From Paenibacillus tyrphae (GTDB taxonomy: Bacteria; Bacillota; Bacilli; Paenibacillales; NBRC-103111): a DNA stretch of 64,000 nt. The stretch lies in NCBI RefSeq assembly GCF_000722545.1, contig NZ_JNVM01000017.1, forward strand, positions 62,001-126,000. Direction: 5' to 3'. The notes beneath the pieces are model-generated. The model was not told the DNA's origin. It saw only the letters and a list, made by a program, of their open reading frames with translations, and searched no databases. The position numbers and the translations under genes are program-made. Shown piece after piece: positions 24,328 to 33,615 of this stretch (positions within the stretch are counted from its first letter, which is position 1; each line of letters opens with the position of its first letter).

Positions 24328-24377
24328 GTGACTCCCCCTAGAGCGTGTGCTACAATATTATTAAATCGTGACACGAT
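24328..24377 (+). promoter_or_regulatory. Promoter and operator of the nickel/peptide ABC operon
   Basis: GTGACT at 24328-24333 and TACAAT at 24351-24356 are 17 bases apart, placing the transcription start near 24363. Immediately downstream, at 24365-24377, is the perfect palindrome ATCGTG-A-CACGAT, ideally placed for a repressor. The rest of the 24097-24414 gap shows only short hairpins. Confidence 0.65.
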
Positions 24378-24414
24378 GAAAAAAGACAACCTACGGATTT
24401 GGAGTTGAGAAAAC

Positions 24415-26022
24415 GTGAACAAGCCCGCAATGTTTAGGGTGATCGTGTGGGGACTTATCCTTGGCCTTATCTTAACCGGATGCGCCCCGACCGCTAAGAA
24501 GGAAGAATCCCCGGTGGCCGCAGCCAAAGACGAGCTGATCTTGGCCGTCGGCTCCGAGCCGGAAGCCGGCTTCGATCCGACCACCGGCTGGGGACGGTAC
24601 GGCTCGCCGCTGTTTCAAAGCACGCTGCTGAAACGGAATGCCGAGATGAAAATTGTAAACGATCTGGCCACCGGCTACGAAGTGAGCGGCGACGGGACAG
24701 TATGGACCGTCAAGCTGCGGAACGACGCGAAGTTTTCCGACGGCAAGCCGGTCACGGCCGCCGACGTGCAGTATACGTTCGAAGCGGCGTCCAAAAACGG
24801 CTCCATTATCGACCTCACGAATATGAAAAGCGTCGAAGCCGCGGACGCCGCCACGGTCAAGTTTACGCTCAAAGAGCCGCAATCGACGTTCCTGACGCTG
24901 CTCGTACAGACGGGCATCGTGCCGAAGCACGCCCACGGCCAAGACTATGCCCAGAAACCGGTCGGGTCCGGGCCGTACAAGCTCGTGCAATGGGACCGGG
25001 GCCAGCAGGTCATCGTCGAGGCGAACCCCGATTATTACGGTCCGAAGCCGTTTTTTAAAAAGCTTACATTTCTGTTCCTGAACGAAGATGCCGCTTATGC
25101 CGCCGCTAAAGCCGGAAAAGTGGACGCCGCTTACATCCCCGCCGCCTTCAGCAAGCAGCCGGTCGCCGGGATGCGGGTCGAAGCCGTACATACCGTAGAC
25201 AACCGGGGCATCGTGTTCCCTTATCCCCGTTCCGGGAGTATCACGAAGGACGGCAATCCCATCGGCAACGATGTGACGGCCGATATCGCGATCCGCAAAG
25301 CCGTCAACACGGCGATCGACCGCAAAGCGCTCGTCCAAGGCGTACTGGAAGGACACGGCACGCCGGCCTACACCATCAACGACCGGCTCCCCTGGTGGAA
25401 TCCGCAGACGGTCACCCCCGACGCCGATGTCGAAGGCGCGAAGAAGCTGCTCGCAGAGGCGGGCTGGAAAGACGCCGACGGCGACGGCATCTTGGAGAAG
25501 GGAGCGCTCAAAGCGCAATTCCCGCTCATCTACCCTTCGGGCGACGTGACGCGGCAATCGCTGGCGCTGGCTGTGGCCGACATGCTGAAGCCGGTCGGCA
25601 TCCAAGTTAATGTCGATGGCAAAAGCTGGGACGATATCAAGAAGCTGATGCATTCCAGCGCCGTCATGATGGGCTGGGGCAGCAACGATCCGCTCGAAAT
25701 GTACAACGTGTACAGCAGCAAATACCGCGGCGTCGAATATTACAACAACGGGTATTACAGCAATCCGACGGTCGATGCTTGGATGGATAAGGCGCTCCGG
25801 GCCACGAAGGAAGAGGACGCCTGGGAATTTTGGAAAAAAGCCCAATGGGACGGCACGACCGGCGTTAGTGCACAGGGCGATGCGCCATGGGCGTGGCTGG
25901 TCAACATCGACCATCTCTATTTGGTTAAGGACAAGCTGGATATCGGGAAGCAGCGCATTCATCCGCACGGCCACGGCTGGCCGGTAACGGACAATATCGA
26001 AGAATGGAAATGGAACAACTAG
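24415..26022 (+). CDS. ABC transporter substrate-binding lipoprotein (nickel/peptide family)
   Basis: A 535-residue solute-binding protein of the oligopeptide/nickel family 5. The lipobox LTGC puts the lipid cysteine near residue 22. Family features include LATGYEVSGDGTVWTVKLR and KFSDGKPVTAADVQYT around residues 83-120. It ends with the histidine-rich IHPHGHGWPVTDNIEEW. That ending, and five genes in the NikABCDE order, favour uptake of nickel or a metal complex over peptides, but the ligand is not proven. Translation starts at GTG with GGAG upstream. It is the first gene of the operon, downstream of a palindrome at the transcription start. Confidence 0.82.
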   Translation: MNKPAMFRVIVWGLILGLILTGCAPTAKKEESPVAAAKDELILAVGSEPEAGFDPTTGWGRYGSPLFQSTLLKRNAEMKIVNDLATGYEVSGDGTVWTVKLRNDAKFSDGKPVTAADVQYTFEAASKNGSIIDLTNMKSVEAADAATVKFTLKEPQSTFLTLLVQTGIVPKHAHGQDYAQKPVGSGPYKLVQWDRGQQVIVEANPDYYGPKPFFKKLTFLFLNEDAAYAAAKAGKVDAAYIPAAFSKQPVAGMRVEAVHTVDNRGIVFPYPRSGSITKDGNPIGNDVTADIAIRKAVNTAIDRKALVQGVLEGHGTPAYTINDRLPWWNPQTVTPDADVEGAKKLLAEAGWKDADGDGILEKGALKAQFPLIYPSGDVTRQSLALAVADMLKPVGIQVNVDGKSWDDIKKLMHSSAVMMGWGSNDPLEMYNVYSSKYRGVEYYNNGYYSNPTVDAWMDKALRATKEEDAWEFWKKAQWDGTTGVSAQGDAPWAWLVNIDHLYLVKDKLDIGKQRIHPHGHGWPVTDNIEEWKWNN

Positions 26023-26044
26023 GCCCGGAAAATGAGGTTATAAG

Positions 26045-27034
26045 ATGATGCGCAGCTTGCTTACGTTTTTAGGCTTGAAGGCGGTCCGGCTGGTCACTTT
26101 GCTGGCGGCGATCAGCGCGATTTCCTTCGTGCTCGTAAACGCCTCACCCATCGATCCGATTCAAGCCTATGTCGGGGCCGACATCATGCGGGTGAGCCCG
26201 GAGCAGCGGCAGCAGATCGCCGAGCATTGGGGACTCGACAAGCCGCCGGCCGAACGATTCGCGAATTGGGGGGCGGCCCTGCTGCAGGGCGACCTTGGTA
26301 CCTCCATGATTTACCGCCGACCGGTGGCGGAGGTGATCGGAGATCGGTTCGCAGGTTCGCTGGCGCTGATGTGCGCCGCCTGGCTGCTGTCCGGCCTGCT
26401 CGGATTTGCGGCAGGCAGCTTGGCCGCGATGAAGAAAGATACGTGGATCGACCGGCTGATCCAATGGTACTGCTATACGCTGGCCTCCACGCCCGCGTTC
26501 TGGATGGGCCTGCTGCTGCTTCTGCTGTTCGGGGTGTGGCTGGGCTGGTTTCCGGTTGCGCTGGGCGTCCCTGCCGGGGTGCTGGCTCAAGAGGTTACAT
26601 GGAGTGACCGGGTGCAGCATATGATCCTGCCCGCGCTGACCTTAAGCATCGTCGGCATCTCGAACATCGCGCTGCATACGAGGCAAAAGCTGCTCGACGT
26701 GCTCGCCAGCGACTACGTGCTGTTCGCCCGGGCCCGCGGCGAGCGCGGCTTCCGGCTGTTCCGGCGGCATGGCCTGCGCAATATCGCGCTGCCCGCTCTG
26801 TCGCTGCAGTTCACCGCGTTCAGCGAGCTGTTCGGCGGGGCGGTCTTGGCCGAGCAGGTATTTTCCTATCCCGGCCTCGGACAAGCCACCGTCGAAGCGG
26901 GGCTGCGGGGCGACGTTCCGCTGCTGCTCGGCATCGTGCTGTTCAGCGCCCTGTTCGTGTTCACCGGCAATCTGATCGCGGATTTGCTTTACCGCTTGGT
27001 CGATCCGCGAATCCGGGAGGGACGGGCGCTATGA
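26045..27034 (+). CDS. ABC permease, NikB/DppB type
   Basis: A 329-residue membrane protein with about six membrane segments and the long N-terminal outer loop of NikB/DppB permeases (DPIQAYVGADIMRVSPEQ around 38-55). The ATPase-coupling EAA-like loop is at DYVLFARARGERGFRLF (about 222-238). It overlaps the next permease gene by four bases. It pairs with that protein to form the channel of the importer. Confidence 0.88.
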   Translation: MMRSLLTFLGLKAVRLVTLLAAISAISFVLVNASPIDPIQAYVGADIMRVSPEQRQQIAEHWGLDKPPAERFANWGAALLQGDLGTSMIYRRPVAEVIGDRFAGSLALMCAAWLLSGLLGFAAGSLAAMKKDTWIDRLIQWYCYTLASTPAFWMGLLLLLLFGVWLGWFPVALGVPAGVLAQEVTWSDRVQHMILPALTLSIVGISNIALHTRQKLLDVLASDYVLFARARGERGFRLFRRHGLRNIALPALSLQFTAFSELFGGAVLAEQVFSYPGLGQATVEAGLRGDVPLLLGIVLFSALFVFTGNLIADLLYRLVDPRIREGRAL

Positions 27035-27900
27035 ATAAGATACAAACGTCCAGCGGTTCGGCGCACTTTCGCCCCCGGGTGCGGCTCGGCCGGAGACATC
27101 GGGCGCTGATCGCGGCGATCGGCGCGGCCGTGCTGATTGTGGGAACCTTGCTCATCGGGCTGCTGCTCAGCCCGGACAACCTGTCCACCCGGCTGGAGTG
27201 GCGCAATCTTCCACCGTCGCTGCAGCACCCGTTCGGCACCGACTGGCTCGGGCGGGATATGTTTACCCGCACTCTCAAAGGCCTTGCACTGAGCGTGCAG
27301 GTCGGCTTGATCGCCGCCGCTTGCAGCGTGGTCATCGCAACGGCGCTGGGGCTCATCGCCGCGACGATGGGCCAGACGGCCGACCGGATCGTCGCATGGT
27401 TGATCGACTTATTTTTGAGCGTGCCGCATCTCGTCACGCTCATTCTGATCGCGTTCGTCTGCGGCGGCGGCATGCGCGGCATCGTGATCGGCGTCGCCCT
27501 GACGCATTGGCCGAGCTTGGCGCGGGTCATCCGCGCGGAGGTGCTGCAGCTGCGCAACGCCGAATTCGTGCAGATTTCGCGGCGGCTCGGGCAGTCCCGC
27601 TGGCAAGTGGCGACGCGGCACATGCTGCCTCACCTGCTGCCGCAGCTGCTCGTCGGGCTGCTGCTGCTCTTCCCGCATGCGATACTGCACGAAGCCGGCG
27701 TGACGTTTATCGGCCTGGGCCTGTCGCCGCACCAACCGGCGATCGGCATTATTTTGTCCGAGTCGATGCGGTATTTGTCGACCGGCATGTGGTGGCTGGC
27801 CGTCTTCCCCGGCCTCTGCCTGCTGATCGTCGTCCGGGCGTTCGACCGAGCCGGGGAAAGTCTGCGTCTGCTGCTCGATCCGCGGAACCCGCAGGACTGA
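27031..27900 (+). CDS. ABC permease, NikC/DppC type
   Basis: A 289-residue membrane protein with the family opening HPFGTDWLGRDMFTRTLKG (part, about 69-87) and the coupling loop AEFVQISRRLGQSRWQV. It starts with ATG overlapping the NikB-type stop (ATGA), showing translational coupling. It forms the second half of the channel. Confidence 0.88.
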   Translation: MNKIQTSSGSAHFRPRVRLGRRHRALIAAIGAAVLIVGTLLIGLLLSPDNLSTRLEWRNLPPSLQHPFGTDWLGRDMFTRTLKGLALSVQVGLIAAACSVVIATALGLIAATMGQTADRIVAWLIDLFLSVPHLVTLILIAFVCGGGMRGIVIGVALTHWPSLARVIRAEVLQLRNAEFVQISRRLGQSRWQVATRHMLPHLLPQLLVGLLLLFPHAILHEAGVTFIGLGLSPHQPAIGIILSESMRYLSTGMWWLAVFPGLCLLIVVRAFDRAGESLRLLLDPRNPQD

Positions 27901-27946
27901 AGCAACAGGCCCCGCAGCATGACAAAAAGAGGAGGCTCGGCGCAAC

Positions 27947-28900
27947 GTGCCTGAATCTATGCCTGAACATATTCATGTCCCTGTACTTGAAGTGAACGAC
28001 TTCTCCGTCGCTTTCACGCGATATGACCGCGGACTGCGCCAATCTACAGTGGAAGTCATCCGCAGCCTGCATCTTACGGTCGGACGGGGCGAGCTGCTCG
28101 CAGTCGTCGGATCGAGCGGCTCCGGCAAAAGCCTGCTCGCTCACGCCATCCTCGGCATCTTGCCGGACAATGCTGCCGTCTCCGGGACGCTGCGGTACGA
28201 AGGCGAGCCGCTGACGCCCGCCCGACAGGAGGCGCTGCGCGGCAAGGAGATTGCGCTGGTGCCGCAATCGGTCAATTTCCTCGACCCGCTGATGCGGGTG
28301 GGCGACCAAGTGCGGAGCTCGGTACGCGAGGGCGATGCCGACGCCACAGTCCGCCGCATCTTCGACCGCTACCGTCTCGCCCCCGGGATCGAGCGGCTGT
28401 ACCCATTCCAGTTGTCGGGCGGTATGGCACGGCGGGTGCTCGTCTCGACGGCGACGGTCGGCGGCCCGCGGCTCGTCATTGCCGACGAGCCGACGCCCGG
28501 TCTCGATCCCGCGGCGGTGCGGGAAACGCTAAGCCGGTTCCGCGAGCTGGCGGACGAAGGCTGCGCCGTGCTGCTTATCACTCACGACATCGAGTCGGTG
28601 CTTCCCTTTGCCGACAACGTCGCCGTCTTTTATGCCGGGACGACGGTCGAAACGGCGCCCGCCGGCGACTTCTCCGGCGACGGAGCGCAGCTGCGCCATC
28701 CGTACAGCCGGGCGCTTTGGCAGGCGCTGCCGCAGAACGGCTTCACGCCGATTCCCGGCGTCCAGCCGCATCCGTCCGCGCTGCCGCCGGGCTGCTTGTT
28801 CGCGCCGCGCTGCGCCGGGGCCGGCCCGGATTGCAGCCGCGAGCGGCCGGAGATGCGGAAGCTGCGCGGCGGAACGGTGAGGTGCATCCATGCGACTTGA
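27947..28900 (+). CDS. ABC transporter ATPase, NikD/DppD type
   Basis: A 317-residue ATPase. Walker A is GSSGSGKS near residue 55, the signature LSGGMARR near 152 and Walker B LVIADEPTPGLDP near 170. A C-terminal peptide-transporter extension carries HPYSRALWQALP and the cysteines of GCLFAPRCAGAGPDC, typical of OppD/NikD. The GTG at 27947 has GGAGG eleven bases before it. It overlaps the following ATPase gene by eleven bases. Confidence 0.9.
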   Translation: MPESMPEHIHVPVLEVNDFSVAFTRYDRGLRQSTVEVIRSLHLTVGRGELLAVVGSSGSGKSLLAHAILGILPDNAAVSGTLRYEGEPLTPARQEALRGKEIALVPQSVNFLDPLMRVGDQVRSSVREGDADATVRRIFDRYRLAPGIERLYPFQLSGGMARRVLVSTATVGGPRLVIADEPTPGLDPAAVRETLSRFRELADEGCAVLLITHDIESVLPFADNVAVFYAGTTVETAPAGDFSGDGAQLRHPYSRALWQALPQNGFTPIPGVQPHPSALPPGCLFAPRCAGAGPDCSRERPEMRKLRGGTVRCIHAT

Positions 28901-29504
28901 AGCGCGAGGCCTCGGGTACCGGCGCGGCCGGGACGCCTGGCTGTTCCAGGGTGTCGACCTTACGCTAACGCCGGGGGAAATAACCGGCCTCGTCGGTCCG
29001 AGCGGCTGCGGCAAGACGACGCTCGGGCGGCTGCTGGCCGGGTATGAGGAGCCACCGGAAGGGCGCATTACTCTAGGCGGCAATCCTATCCCGCGCAGCG
29101 GCTACCATCCGGTGCAGCTCGTCTTCCAGCACCCGGAGAAGGCGGTCAATCCGAAGTGGCCGATGCACCGCGTCCTGCGCGAAGGCGGAGAACCCGATCC
29201 GTCGCTGCTGGACGCGCTGGGCATCGAGCAGGAGTGGCTCCGCCGCCGGCCCGGCGAATTGTCCGGCGGCGAGCTGCAGCGGTTCTGCGTCGCGCGGGCG
29301 CTTGGACCGCATACGCGGTTTCTCATCGCCGACGAAATGACGACGATGCTCGACGCGATCACGCAGGCGCAAATTTGGCAGGCCGTGCGCGCGATCGCCC
29401 GGCAGCGCCAGCTCGGCGTACTCGTCGTCAGCCACGAACCGGGCTTGATCCGGCATCTCTGCACCGACGTCGTGAACTGGAACGAGCTTACAGGTACGGA
29501 CTGA
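28890..29504 (+). CDS. ABC transporter ATPase, NikE/DppF type (short)
   Basis: A 204-residue ATPase with Walker A GPSGCGKT (about 36-43), a Q-loop VFQHPEKAVNP, signature LSGGELQR, Walker B FLIADEMTTMLD and the switch histidine in VVSHEP. It is shorter than typical DppF/NikE proteins (about 260 or more) because the C-terminal extension is missing. All catalytic motifs are intact, so it is presumed active with the preceding ATPase. Confidence 0.88.
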   Translation: MRLEARGLGYRRGRDAWLFQGVDLTLTPGEITGLVGPSGCGKTTLGRLLAGYEEPPEGRITLGGNPIPRSGYHPVQLVFQHPEKAVNPKWPMHRVLREGGEPDPSLLDALGIEQEWLRRRPGELSGGELQRFCVARALGPHTRFLIADEMTTMLDAITQAQIWQAVRAIARQRQLGVLVVSHEPGLIRHLCTDVVNWNELTGTD

Positions 29505-29555
29505 ACTCCGGATGGTCCAATGTGCTGTCGCGGCGAAACTGCCCAAAGAGAACGA

Positions 29556-29585
29556 TTGACAGCCGAAAACGACCCGTGCTATAGT
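29556..29585 (+). promoter_or_regulatory. Promoter of the T-box transcript
   Basis: TTGACA (29556-29561) and TATAGT (29580-29585) with an 18-base spacer. Transcription would begin near 29592, just before the T-box fold. Confidence 0.8.
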
Positions 29586-29591
29586 ACTGTT

Positions 29592-29850
29592 AATTTATTT
29601 TTCATGAAAGACAACGATGGGGAAAGTAAGCACGGCGTATTTCCAAGCGACCCGGGGAAGGTGCGAGCCCGGGAAAGAAGCCCTGCCGAAAGCCACCCTG
29701 GAGTCGCCCTCTGAAGCTTGCAGCCGTAGGAGTTGGCCGGTGATCCGCCGTTATAGGACCGAGTGGACTTCGTATGTAGTGGAGTCAACGAGGGTGGTAC
29801 CGCGTGAGCAACAGCTCTCGTCCCTTTTTTTGGGGACGGGGGCTTTTTTA
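29592..29850 (+). ncRNA. T-box riboswitch, probable alanine specifier (GCC)
   Basis: A complete T-box leader. The 5' side of stem I has the GGGGAAAGTAAG loop-E strand and the apical GGTGCGAG feature is at 29660-29667. The 3' strand has GAA at 29688-29690, one base, then GCC at 29692-29694 and A, the usual specifier context. The invariant AGGGTGGTACCGCG is at 29791-29804, with TGGT implying a tRNA discriminator A. A terminator hairpin about 29814-29844 with T run follows. GCC is an alanine codon and tRNA-Ala carries A73. Uncharged tRNA-Ala would prevent termination and switch on the aminotransferase. Confidence 0.9.
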
Positions 29851-29896
29851 TTTGCAAATTTGCACGAACAAATCCATGAAAAGCTGGTGAATGGTC

Positions 29897-31069
29897 ATGA
29901 CTTTAAATTGGTCCGAACGCATCTCTCCCGTCATCCGGGATATGCCGCCGTCCGGCATCCGGCGGTTTTTCGATCTCGCGTCGGAGATGACCGGCATTAT
30001 TTCGCTCGGCGTCGGGGAGCCCGACTTTGTGACGCCTTGGGCGATCCGGGAAACGGGGATTCAGTCTTTGAGGCAAGGGTACACGATGTATACGTCCAAC
30101 GCGGGCTTACTGGAGCTGCGTGAGGAAATTGCCGCTCACCTGCATGGATTTTACGGTGTGCATTACGAGCCCCGCAGCGAGGTGCTGGTTACAGTCGGGG
30201 TCAGCGAAGCGGTCGATCTTGCTTTGCGCGCAATCGTGCATATCGGGGACGAGGTGCTGATCGCCGAGCCGTGCTACGTCTCGTACGCGCCATGCGTCAC
30301 GATGGCGAGCGGCGTGCCGGTTCCGCTGACCACGACGGCGGACAACGATTTCCGGCTGACCGCCGCGCAGGTGGAAGCCGCGATCACGCCGCGGACCAAG
30401 GCGCTGCTGTTCAACTATCCGAACAATCCGACCGGCGCGACGATGCCCCGGGAGGATCTGCTCGAAATTGCCAAAGTCGTGGAAAAGCATAACTTGATCG
30501 TCATTTCCGACGAGGTGTACGACAAGCTGACTTACGAGGGTGAGCATACATGCTTTGCGGCGCTGCCGGGGATGCGGGACCGGACGATTTTGCTGAACGG
30601 CTTCTCCAAAGCGTACGCCATGACCGGCTGGCGGCTCGGGTATGCTTGCGGACATTCCGAAGTTATCGCGGCGATGACCAAAATCCATCAATACACGATG
30701 ATCTGCGCGCCCATTACGGTGCAGAAAGCGGCTATCGAAGCGCTCCGGAACGGCACGGAGGAAATGAAGGAAATGGTCAGCTCGTACAATCAGCGGCGGC
30801 GGCTTGTGCTGAAAGGCTTCCAAGAGATCGGCCTGCCCTGCTTCGAGCCCCGGGGAGCCTTCTACGCCTTCCCGTCGATCCGGCACACGGGCCTTTCCTC
30901 CGAGGCGTTCGCCTGGCGGCTGCTGGAGGAGACGAAGGTTGCGGTCGTACCCGGCAACGCTCTCGGCTCCGCCGGAGAAGGCCATATCCGCTGCTCCTAT
31001 GCCTCTTCCGTAGAAAATTTGACCGAGGCGATCGAGCGGATGGGCCGCTTCCTGAAGCAGTTCGAGTAA
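29897..31069 (+). CDS. alaT: Alanine-type aminotransferase (AlaT/YugH-like)
   Basis: A 390-residue PLP enzyme of aminotransferase class I. Substrate and cofactor motifs include SLGVGEPDFVTPW near residue 37, NYPNNPTGA near 175, and the lysine of GFSKAYAMTGWRLGY near 235, which would bind PLP. The closing region GEGHIRCSYASS is typical. By eye it matches B. subtilis AlaT (YugH) along its whole length, including the start, so the ATG at 29897 is preferred to that at 29891. It probably makes alanine from pyruvate and glutamate. The upstream T-box with an Ala specifier independently supports this. Confidence 0.85.
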   Translation: MTLNWSERISPVIRDMPPSGIRRFFDLASEMTGIISLGVGEPDFVTPWAIRETGIQSLRQGYTMYTSNAGLLELREEIAAHLHGFYGVHYEPRSEVLVTVGVSEAVDLALRAIVHIGDEVLIAEPCYVSYAPCVTMASGVPVPLTTTADNDFRLTAAQVEAAITPRTKALLFNYPNNPTGATMPREDLLEIAKVVEKHNLIVISDEVYDKLTYEGEHTCFAALPGMRDRTILLNGFSKAYAMTGWRLGYACGHSEVIAAMTKIHQYTMICAPITVQKAAIEALRNGTEEMKEMVSSYNQRRRLVLKGFQEIGLPCFEPRGAFYAFPSIRHTGLSSEAFAWRLLEETKVAVVPGNALGSAGEGHIRCSYASSVENLTEAIERMGRFLKQFE

Positions 31070-31096
31070 TATGGGTCGTTCCCCATGGGAAGCGGG

Positions 31097-31906
31097 CTAA
31101 CCGGCCGAATCCGCAGGCGTTGCAAGCTTTACGGCGTAATCATGCATGGCTTCCAGTGAGCCCGTATAGATGAGAATGCCCCGTTCGATTAAACGGCGAA
31201 GCCGATATTCGATCCAGCTATGGGAAATCGGACGGTCCAAAGCATGAAAAAGAATTTCCTCGATCAGCAGTCCGATTTTAACCCAGCCCTGGGCCTCTGC
31301 CTGTAGGGTACGGACGCCCTGAACGATCGTTTCGTCGAAATAGCTTTCATCCGCCGTCCGAAGGTTACCATTCTCGTAGATACGAAGCAAGCCCGCTTCT
31401 TCTACCAGTCTCCGCCAGTCTTGGATAAGCCACTCTCTGGTCCACGGCGCAAGCGGCCCCGCATTACCGATCCACGAAGCCAATTCGTCGGTGGCGGCTT
31501 CCCCGGTATGGCGGAGCCGTCCTTCGGAAGCGACGGTGACGTTCATGACGGATACGGTAACGTCGGGCGGCAGGGAAGCAAGCACGGCGCGAAGCCCGGT
31601 TTGTTCAAAAACGTTGTCGGCTGCCCAGATCACGACAGGAACCGGATTCGCGGAAAGACGGGAGAGCCATTCCCGCCAAGCTTCCATGTTGCTTTTCAGA
31701 TAGGGCAAGTATTGCCGGGCCTCCTCATTGGCAATGGTTTCCTCCCATCGAAGACGCACTTTCTCCCAATTCTGCGAGGCCGCGCAAACCGGAGGACCCG
31801 ACATCAAATCGTCTTCCCAATGAATCACCGACTTGTCGGGCCTGGTTCCCATGGCAACCTTTAAACAGCCTTTCGCTGCCGCACCGAAGACGATCTGGAC
31901 CGTCAT
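31097..31906 (-). CDS. DUF1835/DUF3658-type protein
   Basis: A 269-residue soluble protein. The first ~120 residues (MTVQIVFGAAAKGCLK, HWEDDLMSGPP) match the DUF1835 pattern and the C-terminal part the accompanying DUF3658 (ISHSWIEYRLRRLIERG). The function of this family is unknown. The start codon overlaps the stop codon of the preceding HD gene, so the two are coupled. Confidence 0.78.
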   Translation of the reverse strand: MTVQIVFGAAAKGCLKVAMGTRPDKSVIHWEDDLMSGPPVCAASQNWEKVRLRWEETIANEEARQYLPYLKSNMEAWREWLSRLSANPVPVVIWAADNVFEQTGLRAVLASLPPDVTVSVMNVTVASEGRLRHTGEAATDELASWIGNAGPLAPWTREWLIQDWRRLVEEAGLLRIYENGNLRTADESYFDETIVQGVRTLQAEAQGWVKIGLLIEEILFHALDRPISHSWIEYRLRRLIERGILIYTGSLEAMHDYAVKLATPADSAG

Positions 31907-32625
31907 CAGAACGTTGTCTCAGTCGGTGAGGTGGTCTCCCCGGCGGGGTCAAACGCTCCATCCACCGCGTCCCATTCGTTATAAAACTGCTCCAAATACC
32001 GCTCCATAAAGCGGTGGCGCTCCTCCGCCAAGGCGCGGGCGGCGGCCGTGTTCATCAAATCCTTGAGCTTCAGCAGCTTCTCGTAAAAGTGATTGATCGC
32101 CGTTCCCGGGTGGCTGCGGTACTCCTCCGGCGTCATGTGCTCCCGGACCGGCAGCTCCGGGTCGTGCATCGGCCGGCCTTTCCAGCCGCCATAAGCGAAC
32201 ACCCGGGCAATACCGATGGCGCCAATCGCATCGAGTCGGTCCGCATCCTGCACGATCCGGCCTTCGGCGGTACGCATCGGCTGACCGCGTCCTCCTCCAA
32301 AGGACATCGTCGAAATAATGTCCACGACATGCGCACGGTCCGCTTCGTCCGTTCCCGCTTCGGCGAGCCAGTTCTTTACCTTTTGCAGTCCGGCTTCCTT
32401 GCTCGGATTCAGCTTTTCATCCGCTACGTCGTGCAGCAGGGCCGCCAGCTCGCAGATGAACGTGTCCGCCCGTTCGACCGCCGCCAGCCGCTTGGCCGTG
32501 CGGGTCACTCGGACAATATGCCACCAATCGTGGCCGCTGCTGTCTCGTTCCAATTCGGCTCTCGCATAAGCGGCGGCCTGCTCCAGCAGCTTTTCTCGTT
32601 TGATCGGGTCCATAAGCGTATTCAT
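31906..32625 (-). CDS. HD-domain phosphohydrolase (YpgQ/YedJ-like)
   Basis: A 239-residue metal-dependent phosphohydrolase. Motifs are HDWWHIVRV (first His and Asp), LLHDVADEK (HD pair) and QDADRLDAIGAIGIARVF (downstream Asp) in the order of the YpgQ/YedJ family, whose studied member hydrolyses nucleoside triphosphates to pyrophosphate. The substrate here is unproven. The start is uncertain: the ATG at 32625 directly abuts GGAGAGG, while the ATG at 32613 has a spacing of 12. It is coupled to the DUF1835 gene. Confidence 0.8.
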   Translation of the reverse strand: MNTLMDPIKREKLLEQAAAYARAELERDSSGHDWWHIVRVTRTAKRLAAVERADTFICELAALLHDVADEKLNPSKEAGLQKVKNWLAEAGTDEADRAHVVDIISTMSFGGGRGQPMRTAEGRIVQDADRLDAIGAIGIARVFAYGGWKGRPMHDPELPVREHMTPEEYRSHPGTAINHFYEKLLKLKDLMNTAAARALAEERHRFMERYLEQFYNEWDAVDGAFDPAGETTSPTETTF

Positions 32626-32748
32626 CCTCTCCGAGTTTTGTATCGTCTCGCTATTGTACTATGCCTCAGAGTGGCGCGCAAAGAAGGCCGCAATCGCACG
32701 GATTGCCGCCGGGTGAGAAATCCCTGCGTGAATCATCGAGCCGGACGC

Positions 32749-33615
32749 CTACACCTCCGTCGTCTCTTCGGCCAGCGGCATATCCGGCGGGGGAAAAGTC
32801 GGCAAGGACGGTGCCTGCTGGCGGGATTTGTCCGCCGTCTTCCAAGGATGGCGCTCGTCGATCCATTGGCGGATTAACGTATTTACCAACGACGCCGATT
32901 TGGTCGGAAGCTGGTGGCCGACCTTGGGCAAGAAATGCAGCGTGCTGTCGGGCAGGCTGCGGTGGAGGATATGGGCATACCGATGAAATTCTTTATCTTT
33001 CTCCCCGTATAAAAGCAGGATAGGCGTTTGAATCTGCCCCAGCTTCTCCGTGCAGTTGTACGTCAGGCTGCACTTGAAATAGTCGTTCACGTTCCGCAGC
33101 TGTCCTTCCTTAGCCGTGCGGTAAAGACGCCGGAACGTCTTCCATTTGTTCGAGTTGCCCCAGGCGATAACCGCCGCGACAATCCGTTTGGCGCGAAGCC
33201 CCATCAGCCCGACCGCCGCCCAAACCTCGCTGCGCCGGTACCAGTCGCTTAACTCCGACATGCCGCTGATCAGAATCGCCCCGTAGAACCGGTCGGGATA
33301 GCGGAGCAGCGCTTCCAACGCGACCGATCCGCCGGTCGAATACCCGCACAAATAAGCTTTTTTCAGCTCCAAATGGTCGAGCAGCCCGCGAATGTCTTCC
33401 GCCAGCAGGGTGTATGTAAGCTGCTCCGAGGACTGCCCGCTCTGTCCGTGGCCGCGAATATCGAACGCAATAATCTGGTACCTGCCCGAAAGCTGCTCCA
33501 GCTGATCCGCAAAGTTGCTGCTCGTCAGCATCGGAGGATGAATGAACACGATCGGAACGCCGGAGCCTTTCACTTTATAGTACATCGTCGTTCCGTTAAT
33601 CTTGGCGAATGGCAC
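32749..33615 (-). CDS. Alpha/beta hydrolase
   Basis: A 288-residue hydrolase of the alpha/beta fold. It has an oxyanion loop FIHPPML near residue 24, the nucleophile in GYSTGGS (Ser near 90), the acid in LLYGEKDKEFH and the base His in VGHQLP. The reaction and substrate are unknown (esterase, lipase or haloperoxidase-like). The start is uncertain. The GTG at 33615 follows AAAGGA at a long spacing, while a TTG at 33642 has no good ribosome binding site. The proline-rich C-terminal tail beyond the fold is unusual. Confidence 0.8.
   Translation of the reverse strand: MPFAKINGTTMYYKVKGSGVPIVFIHPPMLTSSNFADQLEQLSGRYQIIAFDIRGHGQSGQSSEQLTYTLLAEDIRGLLDHLELKKAYLCGYSTGGSVALEALLRYPDRFYGAILISGMSELSDWYRRSEVWAAVGLMGLRAKRIVAAVIAWGNSNKWKTFRRLYRTAKEGQLRNVNDYFKCSLTYNCTEKLGQIQTPILLLYGEKDKEFHRYAHILHRSLPDSTLHFLPKVGHQLPTKSASLVNTLIRQWIDERHPWKTADKSRQQAPSLPTFPPPDMPLAEETTEV

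Noticed and set aside
24472..25974. 500-codon minus-strand ORF
   Set aside because: Antisense to the importer's binding protein, whose lipobox and family motifs are clear; the minus product has no motif.
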